Source of the DNA: Flavobacteriaceae bacterium
GTDB lineage: Bacteria > Bacteroidota > Bacteroidia > Flavobacteriales > Flavobacteriaceae
DNA length: 32,544 nt
Assembly (NCBI GenBank): GCA_021647985.1
Contig: JAKITQ010000036.1
Location: 1 to 32,544, forward strand
Direction: 5' to 3'
The notes under the pieces are model-generated. The model saw only the letters and a list, made by a program, of their open reading frames with translations, was not told the DNA's origin and made no database searches. Position numbers and translations under genes: made by a program. Every line of letters begins with the position of its first letter. The stretch's first letter is position 1. Positions 16,861-25,288 of the stretch are shown here, piece by piece.

Positions 16861-17848
16861 TTTAGAGTTTACAAATCCTGGGTTTTTATGGTTGCTATTA
16901 TGTATTCCAATTATAGCAATATGGTTTTTTTTGGTGCGTAAAAAAGATTCGGCAAACTTAAAAATATCAAATACCAGTGGTTTTTCACAACAAAATGTTT
17001 GGGCAAAACTAAAACCAATATTGTATTTGTTAAGACTTGCTGCCATTGCATTGTTAATTGTTGCTTTAGCAAGACCCAGAAATGTTGAGGTAAGTAAAAA
17101 AACCAAAACTACAAGAGGTATTGATATTGTTATGGCTATTGATGTGTCTGCAAGTATGCTAGCAAAAGACTTAAAACCCAATCGCTTAGAAGCTTTAAAA
17201 GCCGTTGCTATTAAATTTGTGAATAAACGTCCGAACGACCGTATTGGTATTGTTGTATATGCCGGTGAAAGTTTTACACAAACACCAATAACTAGTGATA
17301 AGGCTATAGTTAAGAATACCATTCGAAAAATTAGATGGGGTCAAATTGATGATGGAACGGCTATTGGTATGGGATTGGGTTCAGCAGTAAACAGATTAAA
17401 AGACAGTAAAGCCAAAAGTAAAGTTATTATTTTGTTGACTGATGGTGTAAACAATACTGGTTTTGTTGATCCAAAAACAGCGACAGATTTAGCTAAAGGA
17501 CTAAACATCAAAGTATACACCATTGGATTAGGAACCAATGGAACTGCTTTATTTCCTGTGGCGAAAGATTTGAATGGAAAATTAATTTTTAGAAATGCCC
17601 CGGTTGAAATAGATGAAAAACTATTGCGATATATAGCAAAAGAAACTGGTGGAAAATATTTTAGAGCTACAGGAAACAGAAAATTAGAATCTATTTATAA
17701 CGAAATTAATAAATTAGAAAAAACCAAAATAGAAGAGTTTAAATATTATAATTATAAAGAACGATATAGATCATTAGTGATTTTTGCAGGTATTTTAATC
17801 TTGTTTGAAATGTTATTGAGGTTTACAGTTTATAGGAGCTTTATATAA
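16850..17848 (+). CDS. batA: BatA, membrane-anchored von Willebrand A protein
   Basis: The 332-residue protein has the BatA N-terminal domain with two hydrophobic segments (10-29 and 58-76). A vWA domain follows with an intact MIDAS Asp98-x-Ser100-x-Ser102 (IDVSASM) and the later LLTDGVNNTG loop. A C-terminal helix (LVIFAGILILFEMLLRF) anchors the other end. It overlaps the preceding gene by 11 nt. Together with BatB and the MoxR ATPase it is proposed to form a periplasmic/inner-membrane complex that helps cells tolerate oxygen. In this genome a four-helix-bundle gene separates it from batB, where the two are normally adjacent. Confidence 0.9.
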   Translation: MGNNLEFTNPGFLWLLLCIPIIAIWFFLVRKKDSANLKISNTSGFSQQNVWAKLKPILYLLRLAAIALLIVALARPRNVEVSKKTKTTRGIDIVMAIDVSASMLAKDLKPNRLEALKAVAIKFVNKRPNDRIGIVVYAGESFTQTPITSDKAIVKNTIRKIRWGQIDDGTAIGMGLGSAVNRLKDSKAKSKVIILLTDGVNNTGFVDPKTATDLAKGLNIKVYTIGLGTNGTALFPVAKDLNGKLIFRNAPVEIDEKLLRYIAKETGGKYFRATGNRKLESIYNEINKLEKTKIEEFKYYNYKERYRSLVIFAGILILFEMLLRFTVYRSFI

Positions 17849-17852
17849 TTGT

Positions 17853-18272
17853 GGGTTTGTTTATTTGTAGATATGTGTAGTTAATTAAAAGATGTTTGAA
17901 TATTCGTTTGAAAAATTAGAAGTTTGGAAAGAGTCCATCAAGTTAGTTAAATTGATTTATAATATAACTAAAACTTTTCCTGTATCTGAAAAATATGGGT
18001 TAATTAGCCAATTGCGTCGAGCCTCAGTTTCGATTTCTTCAAATTTAGCAGAGGGAACATCAAGAATATCTAATAAGGATAAAGCTTATTTTACAACTTT
18101 ATCTTTTAGTTCGACAATGGAAGTATTGAATCAAATATTAATAGCAAAAGAGCTCGAGTTTATATCAGAAGATAATTATATAGAAATAAGAAAAAAGATA
18201 TCTAAAATATCGAATATGTTAAATGCATTAAGAAAATCACAAATTAACAGTTAAACAAATAAACTAATACCC
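17853..18272. repeat. Inverted-repeat-bounded insert carrying the four-helix-bundle gene
   Basis: GGGTTTGTTTATTTG (17853-17867) faces CAAATAAACTAATACCC (18256-18272). The inner 9 bp GTTTATTTG/CAAATAAAC and the outer GGGT/ACCC match perfectly. A second matching block, GTTAATT (17880-17886) and AATTAAC (18242-18248), lies just inside, the right copy within the last codons of the gene. The ends can thus pair over ~35 nt with internal loops, as the ends of 23S rRNA intervening sequences do. Confidence 0.6.
17892..18254 (+). CDS. Four-helix-bundle protein of the 23S rRNA intervening-sequence (IVP/S23) family
   Basis: The 120-residue protein has the family hallmarks. These are an opening SFEKLEVWKESIKLVKLIYN, then FPVSEKYGLISQLRRASVSI, SSNLAEGTSR and a long C-terminal pair of helices. 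Family proteins of about 115-125 residues form pentameric four-helix bundles and were first found encoded inside 23S rRNA intervening sequences; related Avd proteins work with retroelements. The gene lies between batA and batB, in the operon direction, and is flanked by inverted repeats. It is not part of the usual Bat gene set, so a mobile or selfish insertion is inferred. Its biochemical role is unknown. Confidence 0.9.
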   Translation: MFEYSFEKLEVWKESIKLVKLIYNITKTFPVSEKYGLISQLRRASVSISSNLAEGTSRISNKDKAYFTTLSFSSTMEVLNQILIAKELEFISEDNYIEIRKKISKISNMLNALRKSQINS

Positions 18273-18280
18273 AATAGTTA

Positions 18281-19327
18281 ATGTATCAATTAGAAGAGCC
18301 AAAATATTTTTATTTTTTTATAGCCATTGCAATATTAATTGTAATGTATATGTTGGTTGCACTTTGGAAACTTAAAAAACAAAGTGAGTTTGCTGATTTG
18401 ACATTGTTACATAAGTTGAGTCCTGAAAAATCTAAATTCAAGCCTATTTTTAAAATAATTGTAGTTGCATTAGGTTTATCAATGTTGATTTTTGCATTGG
18501 TCAATCCAAAAATGGGAACAAAGTTAAAAACGATAAAAAGGCAAGGCGTTGATATAGTTTTTGCTTTAGATGTTTCTAAAAGTATGCTGGCAGAAGATAT
18601 TGCTCCAAACAGATTAGAGAAAGCAAAACAAATTATATCAAAAATTGTTGATAAATTAGGTAGTGATCGAGTAGGGATAATTATTTATGCGGGGAATGCT
18701 TACCCATTATTACCAATTACAACGGATCATGGTGCGGCAAAAATGTTTTTACAAAATGCGAATCCAGATATGGTTTCTTCACAGGGAACCGCTATCAACG
18801 AAGCTTTAAAATTAGCCAAAACATTTTTTGATGACGATACACAAACCAATAGATTTTTATTCATAATATCTGATGGTGAAGATCATGAGGAAAACTCTAG
18901 TGATATTGCCAAAGAAATATTGAACGAAGGAATTAGAACCTTTACTATTGGAGTTGGTACTAATAAAGGGGCTCCTATTCCGATAAAAAGAAATGGAAAG
19001 TTTATTGGTTATAAAAAAGACAATAAAGATGAAGTGGTAATTACCAAATTAAATGTTGAAACTTTAAAAGGTATTGCAGAAAATGGTAAAGGAAAGTATG
19101 TCTATGGAAATAGAACTTCAAAAGCTATTGACTATGTAGAGAATTTATTGCTTAAAGCAGATAAAAAAGAATTTGAAACCAAGCAATTTTCCGACTTTAA
19201 AGACCAGTTTCAATGGTTTATAGGTTTCGGGTTGCTATTTTTAATAATAGACGTGTTTTTATTGAATAAAAAGACAAAATGGGTTGAAAATTTAAATTTG
19301 TTTAATGAAAAGAGACGTGAATTATAA
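18281..19327 (+). CDS. batB: BatB, membrane-anchored von Willebrand A protein
   Basis: The 348-residue protein has a hydrophobic N-terminal segment (residues 10-29), a second at ~57-74, and then a vWA domain with MIDAS Asp97-x-Ser99-x-Ser101 (LDVSKSM). The loop IISDGEDHEE follows. A C-terminal transmembrane helix (WFIGFGLLFLIIDVFLL) ends in a short charged tail. It is homologous to BatA, reflecting the usual pair. The next gene, batC, starts directly after the stop (19328), so the two are likely co-translated. Its start lies 9 nt beyond the right inverted repeat of the inserted element, so insertion spared the coding region. Confidence 0.9.
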   Translation: MYQLEEPKYFYFFIAIAILIVMYMLVALWKLKKQSEFADLTLLHKLSPEKSKFKPIFKIIVVALGLSMLIFALVNPKMGTKLKTIKRQGVDIVFALDVSKSMLAEDIAPNRLEKAKQIISKIVDKLGSDRVGIIIYAGNAYPLLPITTDHGAAKMFLQNANPDMVSSQGTAINEALKLAKTFFDDDTQTNRFLFIISDGEDHEENSSDIAKEILNEGIRTFTIGVGTNKGAPIPIKRNGKFIGYKKDNKDEVVITKLNVETLKGIAENGKGKYVYGNRTSKAIDYVENLLLKADKKEFETKQFSDFKDQFQWFIGFGLLFLIIDVFLLNKKTKWVENLNLFNEKRREL

Positions 19328-20143
19328 ATGAAATATTTTATTTACATATTGATTATATTCCCCTTAGGGATTTTTTCACAGGAAAAAGTACAAGCAGAAA
19401 ATGAAAAACCAGTAAAGGTTAAATTGGCTGAAAAACAGGTATTGAGAAAGGGTAATGATTTGTACAAACAAAAGAGATTTGTTGATGCAGAAGTGAAGTA
19501 TAAAAATGCCTTAAAACAAAATACAACATATGAAAATGCGGCATTTAATTTAGGGAATGCAGTTTACGAGCAAAAGAGATATAAAGAAGCTTTACCGCAA
19601 TATGAGTTGGTAGTAAAATCTACAAAAGAAGAAGATGTAAAAATAAATGCGTTCCATAATATTGGTAATGTTTCCACAAAAGAAAAAAAGTATGATAAAG
19701 CCGTTGCTGCCTATAAAAATGCCCTAAGGCTCAACCCAACAGATGAAGAAACAAGATATAATTTGGCATTGGCTCAAAAGCTATTAGAAGATCAACAGCA
19801 GCAAAATAAAGACAATAAAGATAAAAATAAGGATAAGAACAAAGACCAAAATAAAGATAAAAAAGATCAGAATAAAGACAATAAAAAGAATCAAGGAGAC
19901 GACAAAGACAAGGATAAAGACAAAGATAAGGGAGAGGACAATAAAGACAAAAAAGACCAAGATAAGGGCGGTAATGATGAGCAAAAGAACAAACAACAAC
20001 CAAAACCTCAGCCCAATAAATTGACTCAGCAGCAAATGCAACAACTTTTAGATGCCATGAATAACGAAGAGAATAAAACTCAGAAAAAAGTGAATGCTAA
20101 GAAAGCTCGTGGTAAAAAAGTTAAAAATGAAAAAGATTGGTAA
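19328..20143 (+). CDS. batC: BatC, TPR protein with a long charged Lys/Asp/Asn tract
   Basis: The 271-residue protein has a signal peptide (YILIIFPLGIFSQ) and then about three tetratricopeptide repeats (residues ~36-155; for example GNDLYKQKRFVDAEVKYKNA and AVAAYKNALRLNPTDEETRY). Next comes a low-complexity run of roughly 60 residues built from NKDK, DKDK and DKKDQ units (~158-220), and then a Gln/Pro-rich stretch. The conserved C-terminus QQMQQLLDAMNNEE ends in ARGKKVKNEKDW. The TPRs presumably dock other Bat proteins in the periplasm. The charged tract is longest in this family in Bacteroidetes and probably acts as a flexible linker. Antisense ORFs over it are composition artefacts. Confidence 0.88.
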   Translation: MKYFIYILIIFPLGIFSQEKVQAENEKPVKVKLAEKQVLRKGNDLYKQKRFVDAEVKYKNALKQNTTYENAAFNLGNAVYEQKRYKEALPQYELVVKSTKEEDVKINAFHNIGNVSTKEKKYDKAVAAYKNALRLNPTDEETRYNLALAQKLLEDQQQQNKDNKDKNKDKNKDQNKDKKDQNKDNKKNQGDDKDKDKDKDKGEDNKDKKDQDKGGNDEQKNKQQPKPQPNKLTQQQMQQLLDAMNNEENKTQKKVNAKKARGKKVKNEKDW

Positions 20144-20227
20144 TATTATTTAAACAATTAAAGACAATTATTTCTTTTGATTAAAGTTAATAAAGAAGCT
20201 AATTTTAAAAGAAAGTGCAGCAATAAA

Positions 20228-21997
20228 ATGGAACGAAAGTATTTGTACATACTAATAATGTTGTTTTCTGCGCATAGTATAATTGCTCAGGTAACTTTTA
20301 AAACTACTGTAAGTAAAACTACTTTGGGCTTGAATGAGCGGTTGCGTATTGAGTTTAGTATAGATAGACAGGGTGCAGATGATTTTACGCCTCCAAATTT
20401 TAATAATTTTAAAGTTTTGGCAGGCCCAAGTCAGTCTTCAAGTTTTTCTTCAATCCAAGGGAAAACAGCCTATAAATTGACTTACACATATATTATCCAG
20501 CCATCTGTAAAAGGAACATTTACCATACCATCTGCAAGTATTACTTACAAAGGTCAAATTATAAAAACCAATACCGTTCGTATTGTGGTTACTGAAGCAA
20601 TAGAAATTCCAAAAGACCCCAATGACCCTAGATATTTGGCTTCTCAAAATATTCATTTGGTAGCAGAGGTTTCCAACACCAGCCCATATGTGGGAGAAAG
20701 TATATCGGTTGTATATAAATTGTTTGTCAATATTAATAAGGTTAACGTACAAAATACTCGAGAAGTAACCTCTCCTTCATTTAGTGGTTTTTGGAATCAA
20801 GGAATTGATGTTAAAAAATGGGTGGCTAGAAACGGGACTTATGGAGGTTCACCCCATCGTTATGTAATTGTAAAGAAAACAGTATTAATTCCGCATAAAG
20901 CGGGAAAATTGGTTATCGACCCTATGGAAATGGAAATTACCGCGGGTGTTCCTATCGGAAGAAGAGATTTTTTTGGTAACATGTTGATGAATGATGTAAG
21001 CTTTACCACTACATCGGGTAAAAAAACTATTCGAGTTAAAGCATTACCTTTAAATAATAAACCATTTAATTTTACTGGTGCGGTTGGCGATTTTAATTTT
21101 ACTGTTACGCCTACAAAAACACAATTATCGGCCAATGAGTCGTCACAAATTAAAGTAGAAATTGAGGGTAAAGGAAATTTGAAACTGGTAAAACTACCAG
21201 GCATTGAAACACCTAAAGGTTTAGAAATTTATGAGCCTGAACATAAAGAAAAAATTGTTACCACGCTTGGCGGATTAAAAGGTAAGATTTATGATCAATA
21301 TGCCATCGTGCCACAATTTAGAGGTAAATTTAAAATTCCGGGAGTTAGTTTTGCTTATTTCAATCCCAAAGATGAAAAATACCATATCATAAGTACTGAG
21401 CCAATTATACTGCATGCATTAAGTGGAAGATCTAACCCCGATGAGGCAGAGGATAGTTTTACAACAAACAAAAAAAACGTTGTTGGTAATGAATCAGATA
21501 TTCGATATATTCATTCCAAAACAAGTTTAATATCTAAAGCATCAGGCGAAGATTTTTACGGTTCGGATTTGTATTATTTATTATTGATCTTGCCTCTGCT
21601 TTCTATTCCTTTAGGAATTTTTATTGGTAAGAAGAAAAAACAAAGAGATGGTGATATAATTGGTAATAAAAGAAGAAAAGCAGATAGGCTGGCTCGTAAA
21701 TTTTTGTCACAAGCAAAAAAACAATTGGGTAAAAAAGAAGCGTTTTATGTTGCACTTGAAAAAGCGTTACACAATTATTTAAAAGCAAAACTTCTTGTAG
21801 AAACTAGCGATATAAGTAAGGAAAGAATTGCTGAAATTTTACAGAATAAAAAAGTGGATGAAGCAACAATTAATGCATTTAAAACTGTGTTAGACAATTG
21901 TGATTATGCCAGATATACACCATCAACCGATGTAATGATGCAGCAGGAGTATGATAAGGCAAAAGAAGTAATTACAAAAATTGATAAACAACTTTAA
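20228..21997 (+). CDS. batD: BatD, large periplasmic/membrane protein of the Bat operon
   Basis: From the ATG at 20228 the protein has 589 residues; the in-frame TTG at 20177 would add a non-signal leader. The signal peptide MERKYLYILIMLFSAHSIIAQ is followed by the BatD 'oxygen tolerance' domain of repeated beta-sandwiches (VSKTTLGLNERLRIEFSI; NTSPYVGESISVVYKLFVN; PTKTQLSANESSQIKVEIEG). A transmembrane helix (YYLLLILPLLSIPLGIFIG) follows at ~450-470, then a cytoplasmic helical tail (FLSQAKKQLGKKEAFYVALE) akin to that in the smaller upstream BatD-like protein. It is expected to work with BatA/B/C in the envelope. It lies 84 nt after batC in the same operon. Confidence 0.9.
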   Translation: MERKYLYILIMLFSAHSIIAQVTFKTTVSKTTLGLNERLRIEFSIDRQGADDFTPPNFNNFKVLAGPSQSSSFSSIQGKTAYKLTYTYIIQPSVKGTFTIPSASITYKGQIIKTNTVRIVVTEAIEIPKDPNDPRYLASQNIHLVAEVSNTSPYVGESISVVYKLFVNINKVNVQNTREVTSPSFSGFWNQGIDVKKWVARNGTYGGSPHRYVIVKKTVLIPHKAGKLVIDPMEMEITAGVPIGRRDFFGNMLMNDVSFTTTSGKKTIRVKALPLNNKPFNFTGAVGDFNFTVTPTKTQLSANESSQIKVEIEGKGNLKLVKLPGIETPKGLEIYEPEHKEKIVTTLGGLKGKIYDQYAIVPQFRGKFKIPGVSFAYFNPKDEKYHIISTEPIILHALSGRSNPDEAEDSFTTNKKNVVGNESDIRYIHSKTSLISKASGEDFYGSDLYYLLLILPLLSIPLGIFIGKKKKQRDGDIIGNKRRKADRLARKFLSQAKKQLGKKEAFYVALEKALHNYLKAKLLVETSDISKERIAEILQNKKVDEATINAFKTVLDNCDYARYTPSTDVMMQQEYDKAKEVITKIDKQL

Positions 21998-22017
21998 GGT
22001 TGAAATTTATTATTGAA

Positions 22018-22770
22018 ATGAAAAAATATATTTTCTTATTAATTGGTTTGGTATCCACTATCGGATACGCCCAAACAATGGATAGCTTATTTGTAAGTGC
22101 AAATAAATTGTACCAACAAGAGCTTTATATGGAAGCATTAGAAATATATCAGGAAATTGAAGAAAAGCAATTTGAATCTTCGGATTTGTATTATAATATT
22201 GCAAACATTTATTATAGAACCAATCAGGTTGCACCTAGTATTTATTATTATGAAAAAGCCATTTTACTAGATCCGACAAATAAAGACATTGCTTTTAATT
22301 TAGAGTTTGCTAAAAGAATGACTTTGGATAATATTGAAGCCTTACCCAAAAGTTTAGGTCAAAAATTTAGAGATGGCGTGATTCTCCGATTTACGCACAA
22401 CACCTGGTCTATTATTGCCGTAAGTTTTGCATTTTTATTCGCCTTATTATTTTTATTGTACCATTTTTCATACAGCACCTATAAAAAACGCATCTACTTT
22501 ATTACGAGCATATTATCTGTAATTTTTGTTGGCCTAAGTTCGTTTTTCGCTTTTAAAAATTACCAACACCAACAAACAACGGTCACAGCGATAATTTTTG
22601 CTTTACAAACACAAGTAAAAAGTGCTCCTACAAGTAGTAGTGATGTGAATTTTGAACTTCATGAAGGTACAAAAGTATTTGTATTAGAATCTTTAGATAA
22701 TTGGAAAAAAATTAAGATTGCTGATGGTAAAACCGGTTGGATGCTCGAAGAAGATTTGAAAGAGTTGTAA
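22018..22770 (+). CDS. batE: BatE, TPR and SH3-type membrane protein, last gene of the Bat operon
   Basis: Using the ATG at 22018 (a TTG at 22000 is possible) gives 250 residues. The signal peptide MKKYIFLLIGLVSTIGYAQ precedes two or three TPR motifs (LYYNIANIYYRTNQVAPSIY; YYEKAILLDPTNKDIAFNLE). Two transmembrane helices follow (WSIIAVSFAFLFALLFLLYH and a second ~170-190). A C-terminal bacterial SH3 domain is seen (VNFELHEGTKVFVLE; WKKIKIADGKTGWM). This is the standard BatE layout in Bacteroidetes. It starts 21 nt after batD. The gene is convergent with the OmpA-family gene; no clear terminator lies in the 28-nt gap. Confidence 0.88.
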   Translation: MKKYIFLLIGLVSTIGYAQTMDSLFVSANKLYQQELYMEALEIYQEIEEKQFESSDLYYNIANIYYRTNQVAPSIYYYEKAILLDPTNKDIAFNLEFAKRMTLDNIEALPKSLGQKFRDGVILRFTHNTWSIIAVSFAFLFALLFLLYHFSYSTYKKRIYFITSILSVIFVGLSSFFAFKNYQHQQTTVTAIIFALQTQVKSAPTSSSDVNFELHEGTKVFVLESLDNWKKIKIADGKTGWMLEEDLKEL

Positions 22771-22798
22771 AGTACAATAGTCAAATTAGATACTTCTT

Positions 22799-24874
22799 CT
22801 AAAAATTTCTTTCACTTCCTTCTAAACCAATTACAAATGCTCCTTCAAACCCTGCTTTTTTAAGGGTTTTTAAATAAACGCTTGCTTTGGTAGAGGTTTC
22901 AAATATTCCTGAATAATATCTATTGAAACCATCGCTATAACGATGGTTAAATAGATTAGTTAATTTACTGTATTTATTCGTTTGTACTTTGCCTTGAAAA
23001 GCTCCAATTTGAACTGTGTATACAGCAGTTTTTTTACTAAAATCATAATTGATAAATACCCCTGAGTTTTGAGTAAAATTGTTATTTTCAGTGAGATTAG
23101 AGTTTAAAATATTATTAGACCTCAAAATAATATTGGCCAAACCATCTTGCATCAGTGAAAATTCAGATCTACGGTTTAATTGGTGTTGAAAATTGGTACA
23201 AGTTACACCGTTAGGACAGTTGGTAGCCAATTGTTCTTCACCAAATCCCTTACCAGATATTCTATCACTACCTATGCCTTTTTTAACTAAATATGCTATG
23301 GTAGCTTTGGCTCTATGGTTGGAGAGGCTCATATTATATTTATGTGTTCCGCGACTATCTGTATGCGCATTTATATCGATTTCTAATTCTGGATTTGCCT
23401 CCATAACATCATAAATCTTATCCAGTTCTAGTTTGGCATCATACCTAATATCATATTTGTTAAAATCAAAATAGATGGAATTGATTTGGATCGAATTATT
23501 ATAAGTAACAACACCAATTTCTGATGTAGAATTACCTTTAGTATCCACTTCAGAATTCACACTTGTATTTGATGCTGTTATTTTATTAGCATTTAAAGTA
23601 GATTCTTGTACAGTATTTATATCTGTTTTAGTTATTGCATTTGGATCTTGTGATAAAACCTTATTTTTGAGTAAATTGGTGTCCATCTGCAAAATAACTT
23701 CAAGTGGACCTACATCGATATCGTTAACTGTTTTTAATTCTAAGGTACCAATTAACTGACCTTGTAAGTAGCCCTCAATTTTTAAAGGTGTATCACAATT
23801 TTGATCAAAACTAAATGTAGCATCATTTTTATTAGATAAAATAGATTGTAATTTATTATTATCATCATCAAACAAAACAATAAGTGCACCTGGTATTATT
23901 TCTTGGGTATGAATATCTTTAACCACACCAATAATTTCTTGTTGACATTCAAAAAATATTGGAGGAGAAACAGAAAAAGAATAAATATCGTCGTTTCCCT
24001 TTCCACCTGATCTGTTTGAGGAAAAATAACCTATGTGTTTTTCATCGTTAATAATATAGGCAAAATCATCTTTTTCACTATTAACAGGAGTTTCCAAACT
24101 AATAGGATCAGAAATGGTTGTGTCGTAAATTTTAGAGGCAAAAACGTCTAATTCACCAAAGCCTAGATGGCCGTCTGATGAAAAATACAATACATTATCA
24201 TTGCTGATAAATGGGAACATTTCTCGTTCTACGGTATTGATTTTAGGGCCTAAATTTCTGGGTTCACTATAAGTATTGTTATCTAAAATATCAACAACAT
24301 AAAGGTCTGTTTTACCAATAGATTCCGGACGGTCAGAAACAAAATATAACTTGGAGTCATCTATGTTTAGGGTTGGGTGCCCTGTTGAATATTTTGTGCT
24401 ATTAAACGGAAGCCAAGTCAAGTTGGTCCAATCTCCTTTTTCATTAATAGTGGCTTTAAATAATTGAATAAAATTGGTGCTTTTAAATCCTTTTTTCTTA
24501 TTTTTTTTCTTTTTAAAATATCGGTTGGCGCTAAAATATACGGTTTTCATATCCTTTGAAAAAGATACCATCCCTTCATTATATTTTGTATTAATATCAC
24601 CTGACATTTTTTCTTTTTTAATGATTTTACCATCGTCTGTAACTTCACCAATAAATAAATCTAAAAAAGGTTGATTGGTCCCCATTTCTCGGGTAAATGA
24701 AATTCCTTGTTTTGGAGAAGCAAATACAACTTTGTCTTTCCCGAAGAAAGCAGTGCCAAAGTCAGATTTTTTTGTATTTATTTTGGCATTTTTAATGGTA
24801 TATACTCCAGGAGAGGTTTGAGAGTACATTAAAATAGAAATTAATACGAAAATTGGAGTAATTAATTTTTTCAT
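22799..24874 (-). CDS. OmpA-family outer-membrane protein with PD40 repeats and a C-terminal SPOR domain
   Basis: The 691-residue protein has, in order, a signal peptide (ITPIFVLISILMYSQ) and PD40/WD40-like beta-propeller repeats (~50-300; for example FVSDRPESIGKTDLYVV and YFSSNRSGGKGNDDIYSF). A carboxypeptidase-regulatory-like fold lies at ~315-390. An OmpA peptidoglycan-binding domain spans ~465-580 (IYFDFNKYDIR, INAHTDSRGTHKYN, ISGKGFGEEQL, LNRRSEF). A SPOR-like tail covers ~615-685 (VYTVQIGAFQGKVQ; SIF-type GIFETSTKASVYLKTLKKAG). Such proteins link the outer membrane to peptidoglycan; many Bacteroidetes members sit beside PorP/SprF genes, but none is present here. A SPOR module would add septal or denuded-glycan binding. 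Upstream is a 414-nt gap with a strong hairpin. Confidence 0.85.
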   Translation of the reverse strand: MKKLITPIFVLISILMYSQTSPGVYTIKNAKINTKKSDFGTAFFGKDKVVFASPKQGISFTREMGTNQPFLDLFIGEVTDDGKIIKKEKMSGDINTKYNEGMVSFSKDMKTVYFSANRYFKKKKNKKKGFKSTNFIQLFKATINEKGDWTNLTWLPFNSTKYSTGHPTLNIDDSKLYFVSDRPESIGKTDLYVVDILDNNTYSEPRNLGPKINTVEREMFPFISNDNVLYFSSDGHLGFGELDVFASKIYDTTISDPISLETPVNSEKDDFAYIINDEKHIGYFSSNRSGGKGNDDIYSFSVSPPIFFECQQEIIGVVKDIHTQEIIPGALIVLFDDDNNKLQSILSNKNDATFSFDQNCDTPLKIEGYLQGQLIGTLELKTVNDIDVGPLEVILQMDTNLLKNKVLSQDPNAITKTDINTVQESTLNANKITASNTSVNSEVDTKGNSTSEIGVVTYNNSIQINSIYFDFNKYDIRYDAKLELDKIYDVMEANPELEIDINAHTDSRGTHKYNMSLSNHRAKATIAYLVKKGIGSDRISGKGFGEEQLATNCPNGVTCTNFQHQLNRRSEFSLMQDGLANIILRSNNILNSNLTENNNFTQNSGVFINYDFSKKTAVYTVQIGAFQGKVQTNKYSKLTNLFNHRYSDGFNRYYSGIFETSTKASVYLKTLKKAGFEGAFVIGLEGSERNF

Positions 24875-25288
24875 ATGTTAATATTTTACACTAGATATTA
24901 TCTTAATTTAGTATAGTTCAGTGATTTAATAAACTACATGCCTCTTTATATTACAGCTTACTGTATATAAAAAGAGGGGTATAATGTATTGTGTTAAAAA
25001 CCTATAAGTTATATTTTATTGAATCGATTTTTATATTTGTCTAAAAAGGAAGCCTAATATTAACCAAGTTTTATACACGGTTTAAATATAATACGGTAAA
25101 TAAAAGAATACAAAAAAAGTTATTATGAGTTATTATCAATATTTTTAAATACAATACCTATATCAACACTTCGTGTAATTTTGCTTAGGAAAATTGATAC
25201 AATTTAAATCAGTGTTTACTTTCTGACTTCTTACGTACATTTCTCCTTTCTTCTTCTTCTTACTTCTTTCTACAGAAAAATCAAGTCT
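24875..25288. other. 414-nt gap with a strong hairpin and a polypyrimidine tract
   Basis: No gene was seen. A 37-nt imperfect palindrome lies at 24941-24977 (CCTCTTTATATTACAG / CTGTATATAAAAAGAGG around loop CTTA), about 67 nt upstream of the OmpA-family start. Positions ~25217-25273 are a T/C-rich tract with TTCTTCTTCTTAC-type repeats, downstream of the methyltransferase gene. A lone TATATTTG on the plus strand at 25032-25039 has no -33 partner or gene. Confidence 0.6.
24941..24977. repeat. Intergenic imperfect palindrome (hairpin)
   Basis: The left arm CCTCTTTATATTACAG pairs with the right arm CTGTATATAAAAAGAGG through TACAG/CTGTA next to a 4-nt CTTA loop, ATAT/ATAT and CCTCTTT/AAAGAGG, with small bulges. 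Neither strand has a T-run after it, so it is not an evident intrinsic terminator. It would lie in the 5' region of the OmpA-family transcript. Confidence 0.6.

Noticed and set aside
16810..17322. Minus-strand ORF of 170 codons over the BatD-like/batA junction
   Set aside because: Overlaps two convincing plus-strand coding regions with intact motifs; no independent support.
19731..20044. Two minus-strand ORFs rich in Leu/Phe/Ile/Tyr/Cys over the 3' half of batC
   Set aside because: They are exact antisense shadows of the Lys/Asp/Asn repeat and have no start context or promoter.
25032..25039. TATATTTG promoter-like octamer on the plus strand
   Set aside because: No -33 element at acceptable spacing and no plus-strand gene downstream.
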